From NCBI GenBank assembly GCA_964648465.1, contig CAZYMU010000021.1:1-51713 (forward strand): a stretch of 51,713 bases of DNA. The letters run 5' to 3'. The position numbers and the translations under genes are program-made. Origin of the DNA: Aminicenans sp964648465 (GTDB taxonomy: Bacteria > Acidobacteriota > Aminicenantia > Aminicenantales > Aminicenantaceae). The number at the start of each line of letters is the position of its first letter. The first letter of the stretch is position 1. The notes beneath the pieces are model-generated. The model made no database searches. It was given only the letters and a program-made list of their open reading frames with translations, and was not told where the DNA came from. Below are positions 8,230-16,025 of the stretch, piece by piece.

Positions 8230-9031
8230 TGGAGCGTTTGTTGAAAAAATCCTTATAAAGTTTATACAGAAAGAATTATCCAGATTCAATTATAAAAAGG
8301 GAATCCTGGGTCTTTCAGGAGGGCTTGATTCTTCTGTATGCGCAGTCATCGCAGCAAAAGCATTAGAGCCAAAAAATATTATTGCTATGATCATGCCTTG
8401 CGGGGATTCCTTCTTTGAGGATGTCAAGGATGCCAGAGAACTGGTCCAGTTGTTGGGCATCCATTCAAAAACGATTGATATCTCTCCTATGGTCGATTCA
8501 TATTTTGCTAGGTATCCTACTGATAACAGAGTCTTAAAAGGAAACAAGATGGCAAGGGAAAGGATGTCTATTCTTTATGACTTTTCTGCTAGAGAAAAAG
8601 CATTGATCTTAGGCACAAGCAATAAAACAGAGTTGCTCTTGGGATATGGAACAATCCATGGAGATACAGCCTGTGCGATTAATCCTTTGGGTGACTTATT
8701 CAAGACGCAAATTCGGCAGTTTGCCGTCTATCTTGGGATTCCGCAAAGAATCCTTAAAAAAAAGCCAACCGCCGGCTTATGGAATGGACAAACAGACGAA
8801 AAAGAACTCGGGCTTACTTATGACGAAATTGATAAGATTCTCTTTCAGATTGTCGACAAAAGAAAAACAAAAGAAGAGATTGTTACCTTAGGATTTAATA
8901 AAGATGATGTTGAAAAGATTATAAAAATGATAAAAAATTCTGAATTTAAAAGAAAACTTCCTCCTATTCCTAAATTATCAGAGCGAACGATTGGGCATGA
9001 CTTTCTTTTCCCTTATGACTGGGATAAATGA
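8219..9031 (+). CDS. nadE: NAD synthetase (short, synthetase-only form)
   Basis: A 270-residue enzyme that amidates nicotinate adenine dinucleotide to NAD with ATP. The N-type ATP pyrophosphatase loop is seen at residues 29-40 (GLSGGLDSSVCAV), with LGTSNKTELLLGYGTIHGD in the middle and the NaAD-binding PTAGLWNGQTDEKELGL. It lacks the N-terminal glutaminase domain, which is encoded by the overlapping upstream gene, so the pair reconstitutes a glutamine-dependent enzyme. The start ATG lies within the last codons of the upstream gene, indicating translational coupling. Confidence 0.95.
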   Translation: MKINGAFVEKILIKFIQKELSRFNYKKGILGLSGGLDSSVCAVIAAKALEPKNIIAMIMPCGDSFFEDVKDARELVQLLGIHSKTIDISPMVDSYFARYPTDNRVLKGNKMARERMSILYDFSAREKALILGTSNKTELLLGYGTIHGDTACAINPLGDLFKTQIRQFAVYLGIPQRILKKKPTAGLWNGQTDEKELGLTYDEIDKILFQIVDKRKTKEEIVTLGFNKDDVEKIIKMIKNSEFKRKLPPIPKLSERTIGHDFLFPYDWDK

Positions 9032-9034
9032 GCC

Positions 9035-9733
9035 ATGCAAGAGGGGAACTTTAGCCAAAAATCTTGTGGCAAACTCTATATTGTTGCTACTCCTATAGGG
9101 AACCTGGAAGATTTAACTTTTAGGGCGTTAAGGATTTTAAAGAATGTCTCTTTTATAGCATGTGAAGATACACGGCAGACCATTAAGCTTTTAAATAAGT
9201 ATAAATTTAAAAAAAAGCTTATTAGTTATTTTCAACCTAAAGAAAGACAAAAAATTCCATTGATTATCAATCTGCTTAAGGGAGGTAAAGACGTGGCTCT
9301 GGTCTCTGATGCAGGAACTCCCGGTATCTCAGATCCAGGCTTTGTACTTATAAAAGAGGCCATAGCGTCGGGTATAGAAATAGTGCCCATTCCAGGTCCT
9401 TCGGCAGTAACAACTGTTCTTTCTGCTGCTGGGCTTCCTACTAATAGATTCCTTTTTTTAGGATTTGCCCCTCCTAAAAAGGCGGCAGTAAAAAAGCTTT
9501 TAGGTTCTCTTAAAAATGAAACAGCGACTCTTGTTTTTTATCTTCCTGCCAGAAAACTTCTTGCTTTTCTTGAAATCGCCAGTGAAAGATTTCCTGAAAG
9601 AACGGTTGTTATTGCAAGAGAAATAACAAAGATCTATGAAGAATTTTTGAGAGGAATGCCTGATGAGCTGATAAATAAACTTGCGGATATAACCGTAAAA
9701 GGGGAAATAACAATCCTTATTGGGCCAAGCTAA
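9035..9733 (+). CDS. rsmI: 16S rRNA (cytidine-1402-2'-O)-methyltransferase RsmI
   Basis: A 232-residue tetrapyrrole-methylase-fold enzyme that 2'-O-methylates C1402 of 16S rRNA. Signatures are KLYIVATPIGNLEDLTFRA at the N-terminus, ACEDTRQTIKLL, VSDAGTPGISDPG and IPGPSAVTTVLSAAGLPTN. It is shorter than the roughly 285-residue E. coli protein because the C-terminal RsmI helical domain is missing, which is common in some phyla. It begins 3 bases after nadE and overlaps the convergent comF-like gene by 4 bases. Confidence 0.95.
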   Translation: MQEGNFSQKSCGKLYIVATPIGNLEDLTFRALRILKNVSFIACEDTRQTIKLLNKYKFKKKLISYFQPKERQKIPLIINLLKGGKDVALVSDAGTPGISDPGFVLIKEAIASGIEIVPIPGPSAVTTVLSAAGLPTNRFLFLGFAPPKKAAVKKLLGSLKNETATLVFYLPARKLLAFLEIASERFPERTVVIAREITKIYEEFLRGMPDELINKLADITVKGEITILIGPS

Positions 9734-10473
9734 GCTTGGGCAATAGTAAGTGCTCTGACATCCTTTGCTCCTGCCTTCCTCAAGACTGAGCTGCATTCAT
9801 AGATTGTAGATCCTGTAGTAAATACATCGTCGACTAATAGAACAATTTTTCCTTTAATTTGTTCCGGTTTTGAAACTTTATAAATTCCTTTGACATTCTT
9901 TTTTCTTTCTTCTGCTGCAAGAGAAGTTTGAGGTGGAACATTTTTTAATTTAATCAATACTCGTTCAATCACTACTGTTTTTTTGAGTCTTGCCAGTTCC
10001 CTGGCGATTATTTGAGCCTGGTTAAATCCCCTTTGTTTTTTTCTTTTTGGATGAAGTGGAACAGGAATTATAGCGTCAATACCCCACCATATTGCTTCCT
10101 CATTGCCTAAAGTTTGATAGGCGAATTGGGCCAGTCCTTTACCCAGAATGTGCAGCTTCCGGTATTTATATAATAGGATTATATCTTTCAACTTCCCCTC
10201 ATATCGGCTGCAAGAACGGTGACAGGAAAAAGGAGGGATTTTATGTAAGCACAGCCCGCAAAGATGAGGCTCTGTTGAACTCTTAAAAAAACGTCCACAG
10301 CATAAACAATATGCGGCCCTGCGAACTTTTAGACTTTCCCAGCATGACTTGCAAACTATTTTTTCGTGGGGTAATTCAAGTAAGGATGAACATATGTGGC
10401 AGAAAGATGGGAAAAATGTAAGCTCGGCTAATTTTAAGAAAGTCGAGATATCTTTGTGGAAAGAGTGAGTCAA
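9730..10473 (-). CDS. comF: ComF-family phosphoribosyltransferase-like protein
   Basis: A 247-residue protein with an N-terminal double zinc finger (CHIC, CKSC, CLCC and CGLC pairs within residues 20-80) and a C-terminal phosphoribosyltransferase domain whose PRPP loop is VLLVDDVFTTGSTIYECS. This is the ComF/GntX architecture, linked to DNA uptake or to handling imported nucleic acid carbon. A DprA and a ComEA-like gene in the same window make a transformation link plausible. Its start overlaps the stop of the DksA-like gene by 4 bases, so the two are cotranscribed. Confidence 0.9.
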   Translation of the reverse strand: MTHSFHKDISTFLKLAELTFFPSFCHICSSLLELPHEKIVCKSCWESLKVRRAAYCLCCGRFFKSSTEPHLCGLCLHKIPPFSCHRSCSRYEGKLKDIILLYKYRKLHILGKGLAQFAYQTLGNEEAIWWGIDAIIPVPLHPKRKKQRGFNQAQIIARELARLKKTVVIERVLIKLKNVPPQTSLAAEERKKNVKGIYKVSKPEQIKGKIVLLVDDVFTTGSTIYECSSVLRKAGAKDVRALTIAQA

Positions 10474-10823
10474 AAGGATTCTTCCTCTTCCTTTTCTTGG
10501 CAGTTAATACAATAAGGTGTCCAGGGAATAACATTCAATCTTTTTTCATTGATTTTTTTATTACACCTCTGGCAAAGGCCGAAGGTATTTTTTTCAATCC
10601 TTTTGAGAGCTTCGTCTACCATGAGAAGCTGATTTCGATCTTTATTGGAAAGGCTCAAAAGAAATTCTTTGGTGTAGGAACTTTCGGCTTTGTCAGCGAC
10701 ATCCTGTGCAATTCCTGTCTCAAGTTCTTTGCTTTCGCTGTAAAATTCACTCAACTTATTTTTTATCTCTTCTTTCTTTTCTAGAAGTATTTTTTTGTAT
10801 TTTTCTTTCTCTTTTTTATCCAA
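10470..10823 (-). CDS. TraR/DksA-family zinc finger protein
   Basis: A 117-residue protein with an N-terminal coiled coil (residues 1-75, rich in K and E) and a C-terminal four-cysteine zinc finger (CQRC near 84 and YCINCQ near 105). This is the DksA/TraR/YocK layout, whose members enter the RNA polymerase secondary channel. The DxxDxA acidic tip of true DksA appears here as QDVADKAE, so a DksA-like transcriptional role is plausible but not certain. It forms a two-gene unit with comF, about 186 bases downstream of rsfS. Confidence 0.85.
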   Translation of the reverse strand: MDKKEKEKYKKILLEKKEEIKNKLSEFYSESKELETGIAQDVADKAESSYTKEFLLSLSNKDRNQLLMVDEALKRIEKNTFGLCQRCNKKINEKRLNVIPWTPYCINCQEKEEEESF

Positions 10824-11009
10824 GATTTTTCTCCCTGATTAGAGTATTGTCTTCCTTCTTCTTATGTAAAAAGCCATTCACTAAATAAAATTACTTTCAG
10901 ATCCTTATGTTTTGTAAATTTTGTCAATAAAAAATAGTATTTAGAGAAAGAAATGTCAACAATTATTTTAAAAGATTTTTAGTTAGTCAGTCTGGCCCCA
11001 ACCTAGCCA

Positions 11010-11390
11010 TCAATAAAAAGTTTTCGGTGCATCGCCCCATAATTTTTCCAGTGAATAATGTTCACGTGCTTTCTTGGAAAAAACATGGATAATAAAATCT
11101 CCGTAATCCATTAATATCCATTCTGCATTTTCCCTTCCTTCTATACTCAGGGGCATGATTTTTTTCTTTTTTAATTCGCGTTCAATATTTTCGTAGAGCG
11201 CGATGTTCTGCCTGCTGGAATTGCCGTTCATAATAACAAAAAAATCAGTAAAAGAAGATATCCTACTCAAATCTAGAATAAAAATTTCCTCTGCTTTGGT
11301 AGCGCGACTTGCTTTTACAGAAATCTTGACTCCCTGTGGGAGTTTTTGTTTAGAAAGTACATTTGAAGTCTTATTGTTCATATTTATCAC
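11010..11390 (-). CDS. rsfS: Ribosomal silencing factor RsfS
   Basis: A 126-residue RsfS/Iojap protein that binds L14 and blocks subunit joining in starvation. It shows the family core FFVIMNGNSSRQNIAL, then IEGRENAEWILMDYGDFIIHVF and the terminal REHYSLEKLWGDA. The N-terminal 25 residues are a basic, probably flexible extension. The start overlaps the nadD stop by 4 bases. It ends the conserved rplU-rpmA-obg-nadD-rsfS block. Confidence 0.95.
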   Translation of the reverse strand: MINMNNKTSNVLSKQKLPQGVKISVKASRATKAEEIFILDLSRISSFTDFFVIMNGNSSRQNIALYENIERELKKKKIMPLSIEGRENAEWILMDYGDFIIHVFSKKAREHYSLEKLWGDAPKTFY

Positions 11391-12043
11391 TTGTAAAGCT
11401 TCTTATTCTTTATATAGTTTTTCACTGCTTCTGGAACTAATCCATCTATGGAACCGCCTTTTTTTATTCTTCCCCTGACTTTAGAAGAAGTAATATCCAA
11501 GCCAAGTATAGGTAACAGGAAGATTTTAAAAGAAGTAAGGTTTTTCTCTATACACTTTTGAGATTGCGGGAGTTTAAGCATTCTGTTATCGTATTTTCCT
11601 TCCAAAATGCCTTTTGCATCTTCCAATTTATAACCGGATCGGCTGACAACAACAAAAAAACATTGATCAAGCACTTTTTCATAGTCTTTCCATGTGTGTA
11701 TTTCTAAAAAGGCATCAATACCGAGAATAAAAAAGATGTAGGCATTAGGATAGAAATTTTTTATTTTGTTCAGAGTAATAATCGAGTATGATTTTGTTTT
11801 TTCTTCTATTTCAATAGAAGAAGGGACAAATGTAGAGGAAGAACAAGCTGCAAGCTTGACCATTTTTAATCGGTCTTTTGGGGAAGCAATGCCGTCAGAT
11901 TTTTTATGTGGTGGGATATACGAAGGAATAATTAGGATTTTATCTAATGAGAATTTCTTCTGAACAATCTCTATTGCCCTTATGTGTCCAGAATGGATCG
12001 GGTTGAAGGTTCCGCCAAAGAGTCCTATCCTTTCCGTTTTCAT
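11387..12043 (-). CDS. nadD: Nicotinate-nucleotide adenylyltransferase NadD
   Basis: A 218-residue nucleotidyltransferase that joins NaMN and ATP to make NaAD, the substrate of the NadE encoded at 8219. The signatures are GLFGGTFNPIHSGHI (phosphate-binding GGTFNPxHxGH) near the N-terminus, IPSYIPPHKK, LGIDAFLEIHTWKDYE, and the C-terminal ISSTxVR equivalent ITSSKVRGRIKKGGSI. It sits 4 bases after obg, the usual order. Confidence 0.95.
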   Translation of the reverse strand: MKTERIGLFGGTFNPIHSGHIRAIEIVQKKFSLDKILIIPSYIPPHKKSDGIASPKDRLKMVKLAACSSSTFVPSSIEIEEKTKSYSIITLNKIKNFYPNAYIFFILGIDAFLEIHTWKDYEKVLDQCFFVVVSRSGYKLEDAKGILEGKYDNRMLKLPQSQKCIEKNLTSFKIFLLPILGLDITSSKVRGRIKKGGSIDGLVPEAVKNYIKNKKLYK

Positions 12044-12047
12044 AGAG

Positions 12048-13058
12048 TTATTCTGTTTTATTTGTTAATATGTCTAACTTCCTTGTAATCCATAAAATTA
12101 GTTCTTTAATTCCCTGTTTTTTCAAAGCAGAAATTGCAAAAAAAGGAAGATTTTCATGTTTTGCCAGTAATCTTACTTTATTCAGACTTGCTTTATTTTC
12201 TTCAAGAAGGTCAATTTTGTTCGCGACCAATATTTGGTGCCTTTTTGTCAATTGAGGATTAAAAGCTTCGAGTTCTCTTATCACAGAACTGAAATCCTGC
12301 ACAGGATCCCTTTGAGAATAAGGAGAGACATCGATAAGGTGAACTAATATTTTTGTCCTTTCCACGTGTTTAAGAAATTTGATGCCTAGTCCATGACCCA
12401 AATGGGCGCCCTCGATCAAACCTGGGATGTCTGCAACGACAAAGCTCCTGAATTCATCAACGTCCACAACACCCAAATTGGGACTAAGAGTAGTAAAAGG
12501 GTAATCTGCAATAATTGGTTTTGCTGCTGAAATCTTTGAAATCAGGGTTGACTTTCCTACATTTGGAAAACCAATTAGACCTACATCAGCGATGAGCTTT
12601 AGCTCTAGGGTTAAGAGCTTTTCCTCTCCAGGCTGCCCTTCCTGGCATATTCGTGGGGCTTGGTGTGTGGATGAAGCAAAACTTGCATTGCCCCGTCCCC
12701 CTTTCCCTCCTTCGGCAGATAGAAGTATCTGTTCCGAAGCAAGAAAATCAAACAAGATTTCTTCCTCTCTTTTTACGATTGTTCCTACTGGCACTTTAAG
12801 GTATATATCACTGCCACGTTTTCCTTGGCGATTTCTTCCTTCTCCGTGAGAACCATTTCTGGCTTTATTTATTGGATGAAAGCGAAAAAAGACAAGAGAA
12901 GAAATATTTTTATCGGAAACAAGAGATATGCTTCCCCCTTTTCCTCCTTTGCCGCCGTTGGGTCCTCCTCGTGGGACGCCCCTCTCTCTTCGGAAACTTA
13001 CACACCCGTTGCCACCTTTTCCTGCTTTGAGGGTTACTTTGACCTGGTCTACAAACAT
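12048..13058 (-). CDS. obg: Obg family GTPase (ObgE/CgtA)
   Basis: A 336-residue essential GTPase acting in 50S maturation and stress signalling. The glycine-rich Obg fold fills residues 1-158 (VSFRRERGVPRGGPNGGKGG). The G domain follows with G1 GFPNVGKSTL, G2 TTLSPNLG, G3 DIPGLIEGAH, G4 NKID and G5 SALKK. It lacks the extra C-terminal OCT domain of some homologues. It is 37 bases downstream of rpmA; that gap contains the palindrome CCTGAATTATTCAGG. Confidence 0.97.
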   Translation of the reverse strand: MFVDQVKVTLKAGKGGNGCVSFRRERGVPRGGPNGGKGGKGGSISLVSDKNISSLVFFRFHPINKARNGSHGEGRNRQGKRGSDIYLKVPVGTIVKREEEILFDFLASEQILLSAEGGKGGRGNASFASSTHQAPRICQEGQPGEEKLLTLELKLIADVGLIGFPNVGKSTLISKISAAKPIIADYPFTTLSPNLGVVDVDEFRSFVVADIPGLIEGAHLGHGLGIKFLKHVERTKILVHLIDVSPYSQRDPVQDFSSVIRELEAFNPQLTKRHQILVANKIDLLEENKASLNKVRLLAKHENLPFFAISALKKQGIKELILWITRKLDILTNKTE

Positions 13059-13080
13059 ATTTTAAGTCAGAAATTTCTAA

Positions 13081-13095
13081 CCTGAATTATTCAGG
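13081..13095. repeat. Palindromic copy of the dispersed motif, abutting the rpmA stop
   Basis: CCTGAATTATTCAGG is a perfect palindrome around a central base and matches the ends of the repeats at 14.2 and 16.0 kb (CTAGCCTGGATTATTCA). On the minus strand the motif's CTAG covers the TAG stop of rpmA. As RNA it could fold into a 6-bp stem with a 3-base loop between rpmA and obg. Confidence 0.6.
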
Positions 13096-13350
13096 CTAGG
13101 AAGAGATGACGGAAACAAATTTTCTTTTTCTTGCTTTTGTTTCAAAACGGACATTTCCTGACACCTTAGCAAAAAGAGTATCATCCTTTCCTCTCCCGAC
13201 ATTCATTCCCGCCTTAAATGGTGTTCCTCTCTGGCGTACGAGGATAGAACCGGCGCTGACATATTGTCCGGCAGAACGCTTTACGCCCAGCCTCTTCGAA
13301 TGGCTGTCTCTTCCATTTTTGGCACTTCCTCCAGATTTTTTGTGCGCCAT
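13096..13350 (-). CDS. rpmA: 50S ribosomal protein L27
   Basis: An 84-residue L27 starting MAHKKSGGSAKNGRDSHSKR, with GVKRSAGQYVSAGSILVRQR and GMNVGRGKDDTLFAKVSG. It sits at the peptidyl transferase centre. The N-terminus is the ordinary form and lacks the processed extension found in Firmicutes. It lies 4 bases after rplU. Confidence 0.98.
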   Translation of the reverse strand: MAHKKSGGSAKNGRDSHSKRLGVKRSAGQYVSAGSILVRQRGTPFKAGMNVGRGKDDTLFAKVSGNVRFETKARKRKFVSVISS

Positions 13351-13354
13351 TCTC

Positions 13355-13951
13355 TTACTCCTTTGCTAAGGTAGATTCCTTGGTTTTTGAATTTGTATTA
13401 CTTGCCTTTTTCTCTTTTGCAGGAGTTTTGGGCTTTATCTTTTCAGCTTTGACGGCTTTATCCTTGCTTTTTGGTGTTGCTGTCTTTTTGCCCGATTTTT
13501 TTGTTTCCCCCTTTATGGGGCTCTTGGCTTTCACGGAATCAGTTTTTATTTCAGGCTTCGGCTTTTGCTTTTTAATACTTTCTTTTTTTTCTACTTCTTT
13601 GACTGTTTTGGCCTGTTTTTTCTGTTGAGAGGCTTTTTCACTGGAAATTATTTCTTCAATTTTGACCTTTGTCAATTCCTGCCTGTGACCACTCTTTTTT
13701 CTATACTGCTTCCTTCTTTTCTTTTTAAAAACAATAATTTTTTTATCCTTAAAATTTTCAATAACGACAGCCTTGACTTGAGCGTTCTCGATAAATGGAG
13801 TTCCTATTTGAGTTTTGTTTTCATCTTCAATAAGAAGAACCTTATCAAAAGTCATTTTTTGACTTTTTTCCAGTCCTAGCTTTTCGATGGATAAGACATC
13901 TCCTTTTTGAATCTTGTACTGTTTTCCACCAGTTTTAATTACAGCGAACAT
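13355..13951 (-). CDS. rplU: 50S ribosomal protein L21 with a long basic C-terminal tail
   Basis: Residues 1-103 are a normal L21 (MFAVIKTGGKQYKIQKGDVL, then FKKKRRKQYRKKSGHRQ and TKVKIEEI). A further 94 residues follow, made almost wholly of K, E, P, S, T and A (for example KPKTPAKEKKASNTNSK), low complexity and surely disordered, with no domain. Standard L21 is about 103 residues, so this one is nearly twice normal length. The frame is open and ends 4 bases before rpmA, so this is not a readthrough artefact. Transcription probably starts at 13986-14014. Confidence 0.95.
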   Translation of the reverse strand: MFAVIKTGGKQYKIQKGDVLSIEKLGLEKSQKMTFDKVLLIEDENKTQIGTPFIENAQVKAVVIENFKDKKIIVFKKKRRKQYRKKSGHRQELTKVKIEEIISSEKASQQKKQAKTVKEVEKKESIKKQKPKPEIKTDSVKAKSPIKGETKKSGKKTATPKSKDKAVKAEKIKPKTPAKEKKASNTNSKTKESTLAKE

Positions 13952-13985
13952 TTCTATACCTTTTTTCTAGATTTTATGGAGTCTA

Positions 13986-14014
13986 AATTTAACATACGGC
14001 TGTTCCTATGTCAA
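13986..14014 (-). promoter_or_regulatory. rplU: Promoter of the rplU-rpmA-obg operon
   Basis: On the minus strand TTGACA (14009-14014) and TAAATT (13986-13991) are spaced by 17 bases, 35 bases before the rplU start. It is divergent from the tRNA-Val promoter, with 26 bases between the two -35 boxes. Confidence 0.65.
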
Positions 14015-14040
14015 TACGGAGCGGACGTGTTTAACTTGTC

Positions 14041-14069
14041 TTGACAAAAATGTTGTTTTTCTCTACTTT
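14041..14069 (+). promoter_or_regulatory. Probable promoter of tRNA-Val
   Basis: TTGACA at 14041-14046 is followed after 17 bases by TACTTT, a poor -10 box. The tRNA begins 34 bases later. The -35 box is certain, the -10 assignment is not. Confidence 0.5.
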
Positions 14070-14102
14070 AATTATGGATTTTCGGAAACGGAGTAAGAAT
14101 CA

Positions 14103-14177
14103 GGGCGGTTAGCTCAGCGGTAGAGTACCGGTCTTACAAACCGGGTGTCACTGGTTCGAATCCAGTACCGCCCACCA
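14103..14177 (+). tRNA. tRNA-Val (UAC)
   Basis: Cloverleaf seen by eye: acceptor GGGCGGT with ACCGCCC, D arm AGCTCAGCGGTAGAGT, anticodon loop CTTACAA giving anticodon UAC, and the T arm with GGTTCGAATCC. The CCA end is encoded (14175-14177). It is followed within 65 bases by repeat element A. Confidence 0.95.
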
Positions 14178-14283
14178 GAGATTATTTCTCTCAATAGTAT
14201 TCCTCGCAAGCATAATTTTTTTACGAGGTCAAGGAAATCTAGCGTGGGTTATTCACGAGTCAAGCTTGCTGCAGATGCAAGGC

Positions 14284-14324
14284 ACAGCACATGAAGTTGT
14301 GGTCCTTCACCACGAATGTGCTGT
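14284..14324 (+). promoter_or_regulatory. Two-tier hairpin inside repeat copy A
   Basis: ACAGCACAT (14284-14292) pairs perfectly with ATGTGCTGT (14316-14324), and within it GTGGT pairs with ACCAC across a CCTTC loop. The hairpin occupies most of the 60-base unit absent from copy B. It has no T-run and its function is unknown. Confidence 0.6.
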
Positions 14325-14368
14325 AACGAAGCAGATGCAGTAAGATCGGCTCGCCTGTAGGGTAAAGA

Positions 14369-14461
14369 ATGCCGATTATTATTAAATTAGATTTAACAAA
14401 GAAAGCAACATTATTAATCTTGCAAAAAATCATGCTGATAAGCAGATATCATCAAGGTTAA
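14369..14461 (+). pseudogene. Frameshifted relic of the repeat-borne small ORF (copy A)
   Basis: An ATG after GGTAAAG opens MPIIIKLDLT and ends after 30 codons. One base out of frame, the same stretch encodes NKES, then NHADKQISS, and ends GIGILYE, matching the open 40-codon frame of copy B. Copy A therefore looks like a one-base deletion version of the same small frame. Between copies most codon differences are non-synonymous, so translation is not supported by selection. Confidence 0.3.
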
Positions 14462-14598
14462 ATATTGGTATCGGCATTCTTTATGAATAATCCAGGCTAG
14501 CTGATTGACCATTGTTGTTGAGGTACAATTTAAAAATTGACTTGTATGAGTTCTAATGATATTTTACAAAATAAATATATGATTTTTTAAATAAAGTG

Positions 14599-15969
14599 AT
14601 GAGTACAAGGGTCTTGGTTGTTGAAGATGAAAGCATTGTTGCGCGTGATATTGGCAATATGCTTTTAGGATTAGGGTATGAGGTGGTTTCAATTGTCTCT
14701 ACCGCGAAGGAATCTATCCTAACAGCTAGAACTGCAAGGCCGGATATAGTCCTGATGGATATCCTGCTTCAGGGGGAAAAGACAGGTGTGGAAGCGGCAG
14801 GACACATCTATAAGCAGTTCAATATTCCGATTGTCTATCTTACTTCTTATGCAGATGAGATAACATTGCAGCGAGCAAAAATGACCGAGCCCTTCGGTTA
14901 TTTACTCAAGCCGTTCGAAGAAAGAGAGCTGCAAACGACAATTGAGATTGCTTTGTACAAATTTAAGATAGATTCCAAATTGAAATCCAGAGAGCAATTA
15001 TTCTCTACGATACTGAGGAGTATAGATGATGCTGTTATTGCAACTGACCAAGAAGGAATGACCACATTTATGAATCCACTTGCCGAAACTCTTTCCGGGT
15101 GGCAACAAACACAAGTTTTGGGGAAACCTGCAAGCGATATTTTTGATATAAGAAGCGAAAAAACAGGGGAAAAGCATGAAATTCCTGTTGGGAAAATCCT
15201 TGCTGGGAAGCGAATGAAATATAATAGTGAAGTTGTTCTTATCTCTAAAAAAGGGGAAAATATCCCTATCGAGCACAGAGTTACTCCTATTAAGGAAGAC
15301 ACAGGAAAAATTGCAGGCATGGTTATAACTTTCACTGATATCAGCCGCCGTAAAAAGGCAGAGGAAGAATTGTTCAAGAGTTTCGAAAAGCAGAAGCGGG
15401 TAATGGAAGGAACTGTTCAGGCTATGGCTTTTACTATAGAAGCTAGAGACCCTTACACGGCAGGCCATCAAATACGTGTAACAAAGCTTGCTTGTGCAAT
15501 AGCTGAAGAGATGCATTTTAGTAAAGATAAGATTGATGCAGTGCGTTTGGCCGGAAGTCTTCATGATATAGGCAAAATATATGTTCCTGCTGAAATACTT
15601 AGTAAGCCAGGCAAGATTTCTGAAGTCGAACAGAACATAATAAAAACTCATCCACAGGTTGGCCATGATATATTAAAGTCGATAGAGTTTGCATGGCCTA
15701 TTGCCAAAATTGTACTCCAACATCACGAAAGGATGGACGGAAGCGGATATCCTTCCGGCTTAAAGGGAAAAGATATTCTCATCGAAGCAAGAATTTTGGC
15801 TGTATCTGACGTTGTTGAAGCCATGTGCTCTCACAGGCCTTATCGAGCTGCCTTGCCTATAGAAGTCGCACTCGATGAGATCTCAATGAATAAAGGTAAG
15901 CTTTATGATGCAAAAGTTGTAGATGCCTGTTTAAAACTTTTTAAAGATAAAGCATTTAAATTCGATTAA
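14599..15969 (+). CDS. Response regulator: receiver - PAS - HD-GYP
   Basis: A 456-residue cytoplasmic regulator. The receiver domain (1-120) has the acidic pair in VVEDES, phospho-acceptor Asp54 in DIVLMDILL, the TSY switch and the KPFEERE lysine. A PAS domain spans about 125-255 and ends DISRRKKAEE. The HD-GYP domain (270-456) has H322-D323 in SLHDIGKI, HHERMDGSGYPSG with GYP at 383-385, and DVVEAM. HD-GYP proteins hydrolyse cyclic di-GMP; all key residues are present, so activity is likely. ATG is chosen over the GTG directly before it. No histidine kinase is adjacent. The gene lies between repeat copies A and B. Confidence 0.92.
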   Translation: MSTRVLVVEDESIVARDIGNMLLGLGYEVVSIVSTAKESILTARTARPDIVLMDILLQGEKTGVEAAGHIYKQFNIPIVYLTSYADEITLQRAKMTEPFGYLLKPFEERELQTTIEIALYKFKIDSKLKSREQLFSTILRSIDDAVIATDQEGMTTFMNPLAETLSGWQQTQVLGKPASDIFDIRSEKTGEKHEIPVGKILAGKRMKYNSEVVLISKKGENIPIEHRVTPIKEDTGKIAGMVITFTDISRRKKAEEELFKSFEKQKRVMEGTVQAMAFTIEARDPYTAGHQIRVTKLACAIAEEMHFSKDKIDAVRLAGSLHDIGKIYVPAEILSKPGKISEVEQNIIKTHPQVGHDILKSIEFAWPIAKIVLQHHERMDGSGYPSGLKGKDILIEARILAVSDVVEAMCSHRPYRAALPIEVALDEISMNKGKLYDAKVVDACLKLFKDKAFKFD

Positions 15970-16009
15970 TTCAACCATTATTTCTGTATTGAAGTATCTA
16001 AAAATTTAT

Positions 16010-16024
16010 CCTGAATAATCCAGG
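16010..16024. repeat. Extra copy of the repeat end motif
   Basis: CCTGAATAATCCAGG lies one base before repeat copy B and matches the outer ends of the family in either orientation. It may be the remaining end of an earlier or lost element. Confidence 0.55.
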
Positions 16025-16025
16025 T

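Larger units (their letters stand above)
14239..14500. repeat. MITE-like compound repeat, copy A
   Basis: The outer ends are 17-base inverted repeats, CTAGCGTGGGTTATTCA and the complement of TGAATAATCCAGGCTAG, with two mismatches. Inside, TAAAGAATGCCGAT (from 14363) is answered by ATCGGCATTCTTTA next to the right end. The left part carries a 60-base unit between two GCAGATGCA copies (14271 and 14331) holding a strong hairpin, then the module shared with the NYN leader. Copy B at 16026 has the same plan without the 60-base unit. No transposase is present. Confidence 0.8.

Noticed and set aside
10824..11009. Promoter for the DksA-comF unit using TTGACA at 10922-10927 (minus)
   Set aside because: No acceptable -10 box lies 16-18 bases downstream of it; the best match is at 14 bases, so the site was not called.
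14998..15666. 222-codon minus-strand frame opposite the HD-GYP gene
   Set aside because: It lies fully inside conserved receiver-PAS-HD-GYP coding sequence, with S/F/C-rich composition and no ribosome binding site.
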